From contig NZ_CP022203.1 of NCBI RefSeq assembly GCF_002305895.1, positions 4,876,501 to 4,940,500 of the forward strand: a stretch of DNA of 64,000 nucleotides, written 5' to 3'. The stretch is from Corallococcus macrosporus DSM 14697 (GTDB lineage: Bacteria; Myxococcota; Myxococcia; Myxococcales; Myxococcaceae). Made by a program: the position numbers and the translations under genes. Under the pieces are notes generated by a model, which was not told the DNA's origin, did not search any database, and saw nothing but the letters and a program-made list of their open reading frames with translations. Shown piece after piece: positions 17,370 through 25,225 of this stretch (positions are counted from its first letter, which is position 1; each line of letters opens with the position of its first letter).

Positions 17370-18293
17370 CTACTGGCCGGGCTGGCTGGTGGCCTGCGCG
17401 GGGGCCGGGTTCATCAGGCGCTTCACCGTGGCGATGCGGCCCCGGAACTGCGACTGGTACTGGCTGTTGAGGTAGGTGCCGGCCGCGTCACGGGCGATCT
17501 CCAGCGCCTTATCGTACTGGCCGACCTCCTGGTAGGAGTGCGCCAGCAGCAGCATGGCGTAGTCGCGCGTCTTGGACTTGCGGTCGCCCTCCACGAAGCG
17601 GGCGAGCAGCGGGACCGCCTTCTCGTGGTTGCGGGTGTTGTTGTAGGCCGTGCCCAGGAAGAAGGACGCGTCCAGCGCCTGGTCCTGGGGCGGGTTCATG
17701 GCCAGGAAGCGCTCCATGTTGGAGATGACGCCGTCCATCTCGTTCTTGCGGAAGGCGATCTTCCCCTGCTCGAACGCGGCGTCGCCCGTCTCCCGGCGCA
17801 GCACGGCGGCGCGGTCATTGAGGGCCTGGCGCTCCAGGTTGCTCAGCCGCGACGTGTCCAGCTTCACCAGCGCGTCAATGCCCTTGAGGCGCTCGTCGCC
17901 CGGCAGGTTGGTCATCATCTTGTAGACCTTGTTCGCCTCCTGCTGGACCGCCTGGTGCGCCGCGGTGTCCGCGCGCTGCTTCTCGAGCTGGCCGGTGAGG
18001 TCGGCGACCGTCTTCTCCAGGCGCTCCCGCTCGTTGGTGGCGCTGGAGCTGCGCGCGCTGTTGATCATCAGCGCGGCGCCCACGGCGATGACCGCGAACA
18101 GCACGTAGGCCACCGCGGACGACAGCCACTGGCGCTTCTGGAAATCTTCGTGGCGTTTGCCAACCGCCTTCACCTCCGCGTGGAGGTTCTTGAGCAGGTT
18201 GTCGCTCTTGATGACGAGGTTGCGTGCCTCGACGATCTCACGGCGCAGCTCCGTGAGCTCCTTTTCCACATCCGTCTTCGGCTGGTCTGGCAT
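17370..18293 (-). CDS. Coiled-coil/TPR inner-membrane protein
   Basis: This is a 307-residue protein. I chose ATG 18293, which has AGGAAG at good spacing; an in-frame ATG at 18338 would add 15 residues. A charged cytoplasmic coiled coil (residues 1-55) leads into one membrane helix (about 57-79, YVLFAVIAVGAALMI). A second coiled coil and TPR-like units follow (for example ALDASFFLGTAYNNTRNHEKA and AMLLLAHSYQEVGQYDKALE), placed in the periplasm. The layout resembles scaffold-like TPR proteins. The function is unknown. Confidence 0.7.
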   Translation of the reverse strand: MPDQPKTDVEKELTELRREIVEARNLVIKSDNLLKNLHAEVKAVGKRHEDFQKRQWLSSAVAYVLFAVIAVGAALMINSARSSSATNERERLEKTVADLTGQLEKQRADTAAHQAVQQEANKVYKMMTNLPGDERLKGIDALVKLDTSRLSNLERQALNDRAAVLRRETGDAAFEQGKIAFRKNEMDGVISNMERFLAMNPPQDQALDASFFLGTAYNNTRNHEKAVPLLARFVEGDRKSKTRDYAMLLLAHSYQEVGQYDKALEIARDAAGTYLNSQYQSQFRGRIATVKRLMNPAPAQATSQPGQ

Positions 18294-18448
18294 GGACATC
18301 TTCCTGGGCCCGGAAATGATCTCGGCCGATTCACGCATCGTAAGGAGTTCTCCCGGTCATGCGGCGATAATTTCCGCAGCGGAACAGCGCTGCTTGGCCA
18401 ATGCATTTCCCAGAAGAAGGGCGGCCGTGTCCGGCTCGCCTGCCTCCC

Positions 18449-19177
18449 CTACAGACCGCCAGAGAGCGGTCGTGATGGCTCCGCTGGAAAGCTGTACGTC
18501 ACGCCCAGGGAGAGCCAGCTCCCTCCCAGGCTGAACGAGCCGACGCGGCCGGTGGGCGGCCCCACCGGGCCCCGCAGGAAGGCCAGCCGGTAGTCCGCGG
18601 TGATGCCCCACCGGGGCGTCAGCCGCAGCGTGGCCCCCACGTTGCCCATCCAGGCCTGCGTGGTGATCTCCTGCAGCGCCTCCCCCTTGCGCTCCGACGA
18701 GGTGAGCGTGGGCCCGGTGAGCAGGCCGGCGAAGGGCACCAGCCCGTGCGGCCCGATTCCCGGAAGCACCGTCTGGAAGCGCAGGCCGATGAGCGCCCCG
18801 TACCCGAGCGTGTCCACCTGCCGTGCCTGCGGAGGCGCACCGTCAGCGCCGGGCTCGTTGAGGTAGAGGCGGCTCTTCGTCCCGAACAGGTCGATGCCCA
18901 CCTCCAGCAGGTCGGAGATGGCGTAGGCGAAGGACGCCGTCACCGTGGGGCCGCCCGTCACCTCCCGGGCGCGCGGCAGCCCCTGGTTGGCGGGGCGCGC
19001 GTACCAGCCGTCATACAGCGTCTTGTTGGGGGTGATGCGCCAGCCGCCCTGGATGGTGATGCGGCCCACCCCATCCAACGAGGTGGAGACGTCCTCATCG
19101 CCGTAGCCGTCATGGTCCTGGGCGGCGGCGGGCGCGGAGAGCAGCAGTGCGAGCGGAAGGAGGCGGCGGAGCATCAA
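18449..19177 (-). CDS. Outer-membrane beta-barrel-like protein
   Basis: This is a 242-residue protein with a signal peptide (LLPLALLLSAPAAAQ). The mature sequence alternates hydrophobic and polar residues with many glycines and aromatics (ITIQGGWRITPNKTLYDGWY, TVTASFAYAISDLLEVGIDLF, WGITADYRLAFL), typical of a small outer-membrane barrel. It lies 15 bp downstream of the 51-residue gene, so the two are probably one transcript. The C-terminus does not end in the classical aromatic residue, and a hairpin overlaps its last codons. Confidence 0.7.
   Translation of the reverse strand: MMLRRLLPLALLLSAPAAAQDHDGYGDEDVSTSLDGVGRITIQGGWRITPNKTLYDGWYARPANQGLPRAREVTGGPTVTASFAYAISDLLEVGIDLFGTKSRLYLNEPGADGAPPQARQVDTLGYGALIGLRFQTVLPGIGPHGLVPFAGLLTGPTLTSSERKGEALQEITTQAWMGNVGATLRLTPRWGITADYRLAFLRGPVGPPTGRVGSFSLGGSWLSLGVTYSFPAEPSRPLSGGL
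18454..18471 (-). terminator. Hairpin overlapping the end of the beta-barrel gene
   Basis: Perfect 6-bp stem GACCGC / GCGGTC with a 6-nt loop, lying in the last codons and just before the stop on the minus strand. No T tract follows. Confidence 0.35.
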
Positions 19178-19192
19178 TGGGCGGCTTTGGCG

Positions 19193-19348
19193 TCAGGGGC
19201 GCTTGGGGCTCAGCGCGATTTCCAGGAAGGTGGTCCGCCGGCGGCGCAGCGACGCCACGAAGCAGCGCACCACGCATCCGGCGCCGAACTCGCGCAGCAC
19301 CACGCCGAGATTCGCCACCACGTCCCGCAGGGTGATCACACCGTGCAT
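19193..19348 (-). CDS. 51-residue conserved-looking small protein
   Basis: This is a small gene with an excellent ribosome site: AGGAG, 7 bp before the ATG at 19348. The product begins MHGVITLRDVVANLGVVLRE, continues with two cysteines spaced C-x3-C (FGAGCVVRCFV), and ends with a basic stretch (SLRRRR) and ALSPKRP. There is no signal peptide or clear membrane helix, although the N-terminal half is amphipathic. A candidate promoter lies 55 bp upstream and the beta-barrel gene follows by 15 bp. The function is unknown. Codon use matches its neighbours, so I take it as real. Confidence 0.65.
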   Translation of the reverse strand: MHGVITLRDVVANLGVVLREFGAGCVVRCFVASLRRRRTTFLEIALSPKRP

Positions 19349-19403
19349 GTGCCCGCTCCTGTGCGCTGCGGAGGTTGGCCTGGGTGCTACAGGCGTGTGG
19401 CGC

Positions 19404-19431
19404 ACGGTACCAGGGGGTCCCCCCCCGTCAA
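19404..19431 (-). promoter_or_regulatory. Candidate promoter of the small gene and beta-barrel gene
   Basis: On the minus strand, TTGACG (19431-19426) and TACCGT (19409-19404) are 16 bp apart, in the gap between the mutL stop and the small gene. The spacer is a run of G followed by ACCCCC, giving a GGGGG-A-CCCCC dyad between the hexamers. The -10 match is modest. Confidence 0.35.
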
Positions 19432-19443
19432 TTTTCAGGGCGG

Positions 19444-21302
19444 TCAGCGGGCGCGCCGCTCCAGCTCCAGCAGGGGCATCTCCAGCACCACCACCGTGCC
19501 GTGGCTGCACGTGGGGTGGAAGTCCGCGCGGTCCAGCTCCCCGAGCAGCGCGCGGAGCTGCGCGTCGGACAGCGGCGAGGCGCCGGCCTGCTTCGCGGCG
19601 TGGCACGCCATCACCCGCACCGCCTCCGCCAGCGACACCGCGTCCAGCGTCGCGCTCCGGGGCGGCAGGGCCCGCGCCAGCGCCTCCAGCAGCGCGCGCG
19701 CGTCCGCGCCCTCCAGGCCTGGCGGCACCGTCTTCAGCGCCACCGTGGTGCCGCCGAAGGGCTCCACGTCGAAGCCCAGGCGGCCCAGGGCCTCCCTGCC
19801 CTCCACCAGCGCCTTGGCCGCGGCGACGGGCAGCTCCAGCGTGGAGCTGAAGAGCGTGGGCGCCGGAGGCGGCTTGCCGGACTCCAGCGCGCGCAGGTAG
19901 CCCGTCAGCCGCGCGCGCTCCAGCGCGGCGTGCGGGTCCATCACCACCAGCGTGCCACCGGGGCCTTCACAGACGTGGAAGCGTCCGCCCAGCATGCCCA
20001 GGGGCCGCAGCGCGCCGAAGTAGCCCGGCGGCGGCGCTTCATTGAGCTGGGGCTGGGCCTGCCCGAAGGCGGGCGCCTGCCCCACCGCGGCGGCGAAGGG
20101 CAGCGCGCCCGGCCCGGTCCCCTGCCCCATGGGCGGCAGCGAGGGCGCGCCCGGCCCGGGCCCCGGCGCGTCCATGGCGGTGGGCAGCGGCCCGCCCCAC
20201 GCCGCCTCCTGGGCGCGGGTGAGGAAGCGCTCCACGGCGTGCGCGTAGTGCGCGGCGTCCATGGGCTGCCCCGCCTGGGGCGCGGAGCCCTCCACGCCCG
20301 AGCCCAGCCACGGCGCGGCGCGCAGCATGCGGCTGAGCGCGGCCGTCACGGCCTCCTGGACCCCCCGGGCGTCGGCGAAGCGGACCTCCTGCTTCTGGGG
20401 GTGCACGTTCACGTCCACCGCGCGCGGGTCCACGTCGATGTGGAGCACCACCACCGGCTGGCGGCCCGCCGCGAGGAACTCCTGGTAGGCGCGCTGGATG
20501 GTGCCGATGAGGCCGCGGTCGCGGATGTAGCGGCGGTTGACGAAGGTGTAGAGGCCGCGCGCGTTGTTGAAGGTGAACTCGGGCGAGGCGGCGTACCCCG
20601 TGACGGCCACGCCCAGCCGGCGCTCCTCCACGGGGAAGAGGTGGGGATGCGCCGTGGAGCCCAGCGCGGCGGCGATCCGCTCGCGCGGATCATCCGGGCA
20701 GGCGGCGCTGGAGAAGAGCGTGCCGCCTTCGTGCGAGGCGAAGAAGCCCACCTCCGGGTACGCCAGGGCCAGGCGCACCACGGCCTCCTCCGCGTGCTTC
20801 AGCTCCGTGTCGCCCCGGCGCAGGAACTTGCGGCGCGCGGGCACGTTGAAGAACAGGTCCTCCACGGTGATGACCGTGCCCACCCGCGGCGGCGCGTCCT
20901 CCACCAGCGGGGGCGCCCCCCCTCCACCGTCACCCGCGTGCCCACCTCGGCGTCCGCCGCCGCGGAGTGAAGTGTGAACCGGGAAACGGATGCGATGGCC
21001 GGGATGGCCTCGCCGCGGAACCCCATGGAGTCGATGTGGAACAGGTCATCCAGCTCACGCAGCTTGCTGGTGGCGTGGCGCTCCAGGCAGGCCACGGCGT
21101 CCGTGCGCCCCATGCCGTGCCCGTCGTCGGAGACGATGATGCGGTCCACGCCGCCGCCCTCCAGCTCGACGCGCACGGTGCTGGCGCCCGCGTCGATGGA
21201 GTTCTCCACCAGCTCCTTCACGACGGAGGCGGGGCGCTCCACCACTTCGCCGGCGGCGATCTTGTTGATGAGGACGTCGCTGAGACGGGCAATCCGGGAC
21301 AT
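19444..21302 (-). pseudogene. mutL: DNA mismatch repair protein MutL, single-base frameshift
   Basis: The 5' part encodes a normal MutL N-terminus from ATG 21302: the GHKL motifs [18 protein letters not shown] and TSKL, then GFRGEA. After VTVEGG the frame is lost and a stop follows at 20799. The downstream frame continues the protein without loss ([20 protein letters not shown] to the C-terminal dimerisation domain and the stop at 19444). The break lies at a run of seven C on the plus strand (20916-20922). One extra base there would restore a 619-residue protein reading [12 protein letters not shown]. The C-terminal domain shows no DQHA-type endonuclease motif (it reads MDPHAALER). Either the read has an error or this strain has a mutL null or phase-variable allele. 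Confidence 0.85.
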
Positions 21303-21404
21303 GGCGGCCGGACACCCTCCGCCACCCAGGCGACGTTGTCCAGCAACACAACGGGGGTGGCGGCTGACAATCCCAGGCGGCTGGGCTAACACACGACACC
21401 GCGT

Positions 21405-22367
21405 ATGGACGTGTCTCGACCAGGCAAGGGGCGGCTGCGCGTCGCGGTGACCGGCGCCAGCGGTGACTACGGGCGGCTCCTGCTTTCACGGCTGGAGCAG
21501 GACCCCGAGGTGGAGAGCATCCTCGTGCTCGACGTCGCGCGGCCCGAAGGCGACAAGGTGGAGTTCCACCGCGTGGACCTCACGCGCTACGACGCGGAGA
21601 GCGAGCTCACCGACGCGCTCACCGAGCGGCCCGTGGACGCGCTCTACCACCTGGCGTTCCTCTTCGGCCCCATCCGCAACGGCTCCCTGGCGCACGAGCT
21701 GGAGGTCATCGGCACCATGAACGTGCTGACGGCGGCGGGCCGCTCGAAGCTGCCCCGGCTGGTGGTGCCGTCCATGACGGCCGTCTACGGCGCGCGCGGG
21801 AACAACCCCGCCCTGCTGCGGGAGGACTCGCCGCTCCAGGGGTGCCCGCACAGCCGCTTCGTCACCGACAAGGTGGAGGTGGAGGGCCAGGTGCGGGCCT
21901 TCCGGGAGCGGCACCCCGACATGCGCGTGCTGGTGCTGCGCTTCGCGCCGGTGCTCGGGCCCTCGGTGGACAACCCGGCCACGCGCCTCCTGAGGCACCC
22001 GGTGGTGCCCACGCTGCTGGGCTATGATCCGCTCTGGCAGGGGCTCCATGAGGAGGACGCGGCCCGAGCCCTGCACCTGGCGCTGCGCGCGGACGCGTCC
22101 GGGGAGCTCAACGTCGTGGGCCGCGGGGTGATGCCGCTCTCCGGCCTCATCCAACAGGCGGGCGCCCGGCCGCTCCCCCTGCCGGGGCCGCTGTTCCGGG
22201 CCGCGCTGCACACCCTGGACGTCGTGGGCGCGGGCCCGTTGCCCGTGGCCCTGCTCGACTACATCCATTACTCATGGGTCGCGGACGGCGAGCGCGCCGA
22301 GTCCGCACTCGGATTCATCCCCCTCCACCATGTCAAAGACGCCGCTGCGGCGCTGAAGAGGAGCTAG
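21405..22367 (+). CDS. NAD-dependent epimerase/dehydratase-like SDR protein
   Basis: This is a 320-residue extended short-chain dehydrogenase-like protein. The Rossmann nucleotide motif VTGASGDYG (15-23) is followed by an acidic strand end (VLDVARP) expected for NAD binding. The catalytic YxxxK position reads FVTDK (Phe152, Lys156), so the catalytic tyrosine is missing; Ser123/Thr125 lie in the usual Ser/Thr region (VPSMTAVYG). It may be a redox-inactive sensor or use a different mechanism. It is followed after 2 bp by the acyltransferase gene, so a link to lipid or envelope metabolism is plausible. Confidence 0.8.
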   Translation: MDVSRPGKGRLRVAVTGASGDYGRLLLSRLEQDPEVESILVLDVARPEGDKVEFHRVDLTRYDAESELTDALTERPVDALYHLAFLFGPIRNGSLAHELEVIGTMNVLTAAGRSKLPRLVVPSMTAVYGARGNNPALLREDSPLQGCPHSRFVTDKVEVEGQVRAFRERHPDMRVLVLRFAPVLGPSVDNPATRLLRHPVVPTLLGYDPLWQGLHEEDAARALHLALRADASGELNVVGRGVMPLSGLIQQAGARPLPLPGPLFRAALHTLDVVGAGPLPVALLDYIHYSWVADGERAESALGFIPLHHVKDAAAALKRS

Positions 22368-22369
22368 TC

Positions 22370-24223
22370 ATGGCCAAGGGCGTCCTTGGGAACGATCCCT
22401 TCAAGCGCGGCGCCGCGTCGCGCCCCACCGAAACCGCCACGCCGGGTGGCGAGGAGAAGCCGGCCGCCGCGGACGCGGTGACGGCGAAGAAGAAGCCGGG
22501 GAACGGCGGGACGGCGTCCGCGAGGGCGGCGGGCAAGGCGTCCGCCGCGAAGGCCCGCAAGGCCGAAGGCAAGAAGGGGTCCGGAAAGGCCAGGGGCGGG
22601 AAGGCCGCGGCCACCGGCGGGAAGGGCGCCGCCCCCGCGCCGTCCCGGCGACCCGCAGAGCACGCGCGGGGCGCCGAGGAAGCCGCGCTCCCCTTGCGTG
22701 AGCCCGCGGCTTCCGCTCCGCCGTACGCGCTGGACGCGGAGGCCCCCGGCCCGGTGAACGACGCCAGCGAGCCCACCGCGAGGCAGCGCGACGTGGAGCA
22801 CGCCCTGGCGGAGGCCGTGGCCGCGGAGGTCGCCGAAGCGACGGCCACCGCCACGGTGGCCGCGGAGCTGGGCGCGCGGGAGGGGCCCGACGCCGAGGTC
22901 GAACGGCTGATGGCCACCGAGCTCGCCACCGAGCTGGCCGGGTCCGCCGTGGAGGGAGCGCTGGAGCAAGGCCCGTCCACCCAGGGCGCGGAGCAGGAGC
23001 AGGAACACGCCGCCGAGGTGGCCGCGCAGGTGGCGGACAGCGCCGCTCGGGCCGCCATCGACGAGCTGCGGACCCGCCACGCCGCGCCGGAGACCTCCGT
23101 GTCCTCGCGGTGGGAGGAGACGTCGGTCCACGTCGTGGTGACGGAGGAGGCGGACACCTCCGCGGTGGAGCCGGAGGTGGAGCTGCCGGACGCCACGCGC
23201 GACGAGTTCCCGCCCGGGCGCAGGGGCCCGCTGTCGCTGGTGCCACCACCGCCCGCCGCCGCGTCGGGTGAGCCCGACCGTGAGCCCTTCGCGCCGGACG
23301 CCGGGCGCGCCGAGCCCGAGGGCGTCCGTCCCCTGGCGGAGCGCGCCGTGGCGGCCCTCTCCCTGGCGCGAGACATCGCCGGACAGGCCCTGGCGAGCGA
23401 AGGCCTGGGCCGGGCGATGCTCGCGGTGGGCGGGCTGAAGGACATGGTCCGCGCCGGCCTGGGCACCGGGGGCGGCGCGAACCTCGACGAGTACGGCAAG
23501 GACCCCTCGCTCGTGGAGCGCCTGGAGCCGGTGCTCGAGTTCCTCTACTCGCAATACTGGCGCGTGGGCGTGCAGGGCGTGGACCACGTGCCGCCGGGCG
23601 CGGCCATCCTGGTAGCCAACCACTCAGGCGCCCTGCCCTACGACGGCCTGGTCATGTCCCTGGCGCTCACGCGGGAGCGCCCGGACCTGCGCGAGCCCCG
23701 CTGGCTGGTGGAGGATCAGGTCTTCCACGCGCCGGTGGTGGGAACGCTCTTCAACCGCCTGGGCGCGGTGCGGGCCTGCCCGGAGAACGCGCTGCGCCTC
23801 CTGGACGAGCACCGCCCGCTGGTCGTCTTCCCGGAGGGCTACCAGGCCCTCAGCAAGCCCTTCGGTGAGCGCTACCGGCTGAAGCGTTTCGGCCGCGGCG
23901 GCTTCGTGAAGCTGGCGCTGCGCACGGGGGCGCCCATCGTCCCGGTGGCCATCGTCGGCGCGGAGGAGACGTCACCGCTGCTGGGCCGCCTCCCCGCCTC
24001 CTTCCTGGGCCTGCCCTACGTGCCCCTCACGCCGCTGGGCCCCCTGCCCCTGCCGGCCAAGTGGAGCATCCGCTTCGGCGAACCCATTGGCGTGGAGGGG
24101 CTGGCCCCCGAGGCCGCGGACGACCTGGGCGAGGTCCAACGCCTCACCGAGCGCACCCGCGAGGCCATCCAGAGCATGCTCCAGTCGCTGCTGCGCGAGC
24201 GCCGCTCCGTCTTCGCCGGCTGA
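22370..24223 (+). CDS. Lysophospholipid acyltransferase-like protein with long disordered N-terminus
   Basis: This is a 617-residue protein from ATG 22370, with GAGGAG 7 bp upstream and 2 bp after the SDR stop. Residues 1-360 are low-complexity: first Ala/Lys/Gly-rich (KAEGKKGSGKARGGKAA), later acidic Ala/Glu-rich. The C-terminal 230 residues form a PlsC/LPLAT domain with NHSGALPYD (His418, Asp425) and VVFPEGYQ. The His-Asp spacing is H-x6-D instead of the usual H-x4-D, as in the MGAT-like branch. It probably transfers fatty acyl groups to a glycerolipid at the inner membrane. The basic tail could bind acidic lipids or DNA; this is inference. Confidence 0.8.
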   Translation: MAKGVLGNDPFKRGAASRPTETATPGGEEKPAAADAVTAKKKPGNGGTASARAAGKASAAKARKAEGKKGSGKARGGKAAATGGKGAAPAPSRRPAEHARGAEEAALPLREPAASAPPYALDAEAPGPVNDASEPTARQRDVEHALAEAVAAEVAEATATATVAAELGAREGPDAEVERLMATELATELAGSAVEGALEQGPSTQGAEQEQEHAAEVAAQVADSAARAAIDELRTRHAAPETSVSSRWEETSVHVVVTEEADTSAVEPEVELPDATRDEFPPGRRGPLSLVPPPPAAASGEPDREPFAPDAGRAEPEGVRPLAERAVAALSLARDIAGQALASEGLGRAMLAVGGLKDMVRAGLGTGGGANLDEYGKDPSLVERLEPVLEFLYSQYWRVGVQGVDHVPPGAAILVANHSGALPYDGLVMSLALTRERPDLREPRWLVEDQVFHAPVVGTLFNRLGAVRACPENALRLLDEHRPLVVFPEGYQALSKPFGERYRLKRFGRGGFVKLALRTGAPIVPVAIVGAEETSPLLGRLPASFLGLPYVPLTPLGPLPLPAKWSIRFGEPIGVEGLAPEAADDLGEVQRLTERTREAIQSMLQSLLRERRSVFAG

Positions 24224-24243
24224 GCCGCGCCCCGCCCGGGCCC

Positions 24244-24267
24244 GGTGGGCTGGCGCTTCAGCCCACC
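24244..24267. terminator. Bidirectional hairpin between convergent genes
   Basis: Perfect 9-bp stem GGTGGGCTG / CAGCCCACC with the 6-nt loop GCGCTT, 20 bp after the acyltransferase stop and overlapping the stop codon of the diguanylate cyclase gene. No T tract. Confidence 0.55.
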
Positions 24268-25133
24268 ACGCGGTTGCGGCCGGTCGTCTTCGCCTCGAAG
24301 AGCTTCTCGTCGGCGTCCCGCACCAGCTCCCCGGGCTCGCGGTGGTGCGGCTCCAGCACCGCGAACCCCACCGACACCGTGACGGGGATGGCCTGCCGGT
24401 CGAACTCGAAGCGCTGCTTCTCCACCAGCCGGCGCACCTTCTCCGCGAGCTGGCGCGTGCCGGCCTCGGACACCTCCGGCAGCAGGATGGCGAACTCCTC
24501 GCCGCCGTAGCGCGCGAACACGTCCTCGCGGCGGATCTTCGTGCGCACGGTGGACGCGAGCTGCTTGAGCACCGAGTCCCCCGCCAGGTGCCCGAACTTG
24601 TCGTTCACCGCCTTGAAGTGGTCGATGTCCAGCAGCACCAGCGACAGCATCCGCTCGTAGCGGCGGCTGCGCGAAATCTCCCGGTCCAACTGCTCGTCGA
24701 AGTAGCGCCGGTTGTAGATCTGCGTCAGGCCGTCCATGGTGGTCAGCCGGTAGATTTCATCGTGGTACGCCGCCTCGATGTTGCCGCCGGCGATGTACTT
24801 GAAGATGGTCCGGCCAATCTTCACCAGGTCGCCGTTGCGCAGCTCGCGCACGCCCTCCACCAGCTCGTCGTTGATGAACGTGCCGTTGGTGGAGCCGAGG
24901 TCGCGGATGCGCACGCCCTCACGGGTATTGGTGATGCTCGCGTGGTTGCGGCTCACCGACTCCTGGTCGATCTGGATGTCCGCCTTGGACGAACGCCCGA
25001 TGAGCGTCTCCTCGGACGTGAGGTCGAACTTGCGTCCCAGGTCCAGGCCGTAGATCACCACCAGCGCCGCGTCGAGGTTGACCGGCCGGTCGGAGATCTT
25101 CGAGATGACCGTGACGACCGTCTCCTTCTGCAC
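24258..25133 (-). CDS. FHA-GGDEF diguanylate cyclase
   Basis: This is a 291-residue cytoplasmic enzyme that should make cyclic di-GMP from two GTP. I chose GTG 25133 after GGGAGG; an upstream TTG at 25169 would add 12 residues. The FHA domain (about 25-110) has [20 protein letters not shown] and DLGSTNGTF, so all phosphothreonine contacts are kept. The GGDEF domain has [12 protein letters not shown], a metal-binding [10 protein letters not shown] and the active GGEEF. RRED sits five residues before GGEEF, which is an intact I-site for product inhibition. FHA plus GGDEF suggests that a Ser/Thr kinase controls c-di-GMP synthesis. Confidence 0.92.
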   Translation of the reverse strand: MQKETVVTVISKISDRPVNLDAALVVIYGLDLGRKFDLTSEETLIGRSSKADIQIDQESVSRNHASITNTREGVRIRDLGSTNGTFINDELVEGVRELRNGDLVKIGRTIFKYIAGGNIEAAYHDEIYRLTTMDGLTQIYNRRYFDEQLDREISRSRRYERMLSLVLLDIDHFKAVNDKFGHLAGDSVLKQLASTVRTKIRREDVFARYGGEEFAILLPEVSEAGTRQLAEKVRRLVEKQRFEFDRQAIPVTVSVGFAVLEPHHREPGELVRDADEKLFEAKTTGRNRVVG

Positions 25134-25225
25134 CTTGCCTCCCGAGGAGACAACGCTACCACCCGGCAAATCAAGAAAGCGAGTCAGAGCGAGGGAACCC
25201 GGGTGGGTGCTCCCATACTCGGGCG

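Noticed and set aside
20799-21302. Reading the two mutL pieces as two separate genes
   Set aside because: Both belong to one MutL protein, and a single base in a homopolymer explains the break; no start signal precedes the second piece.
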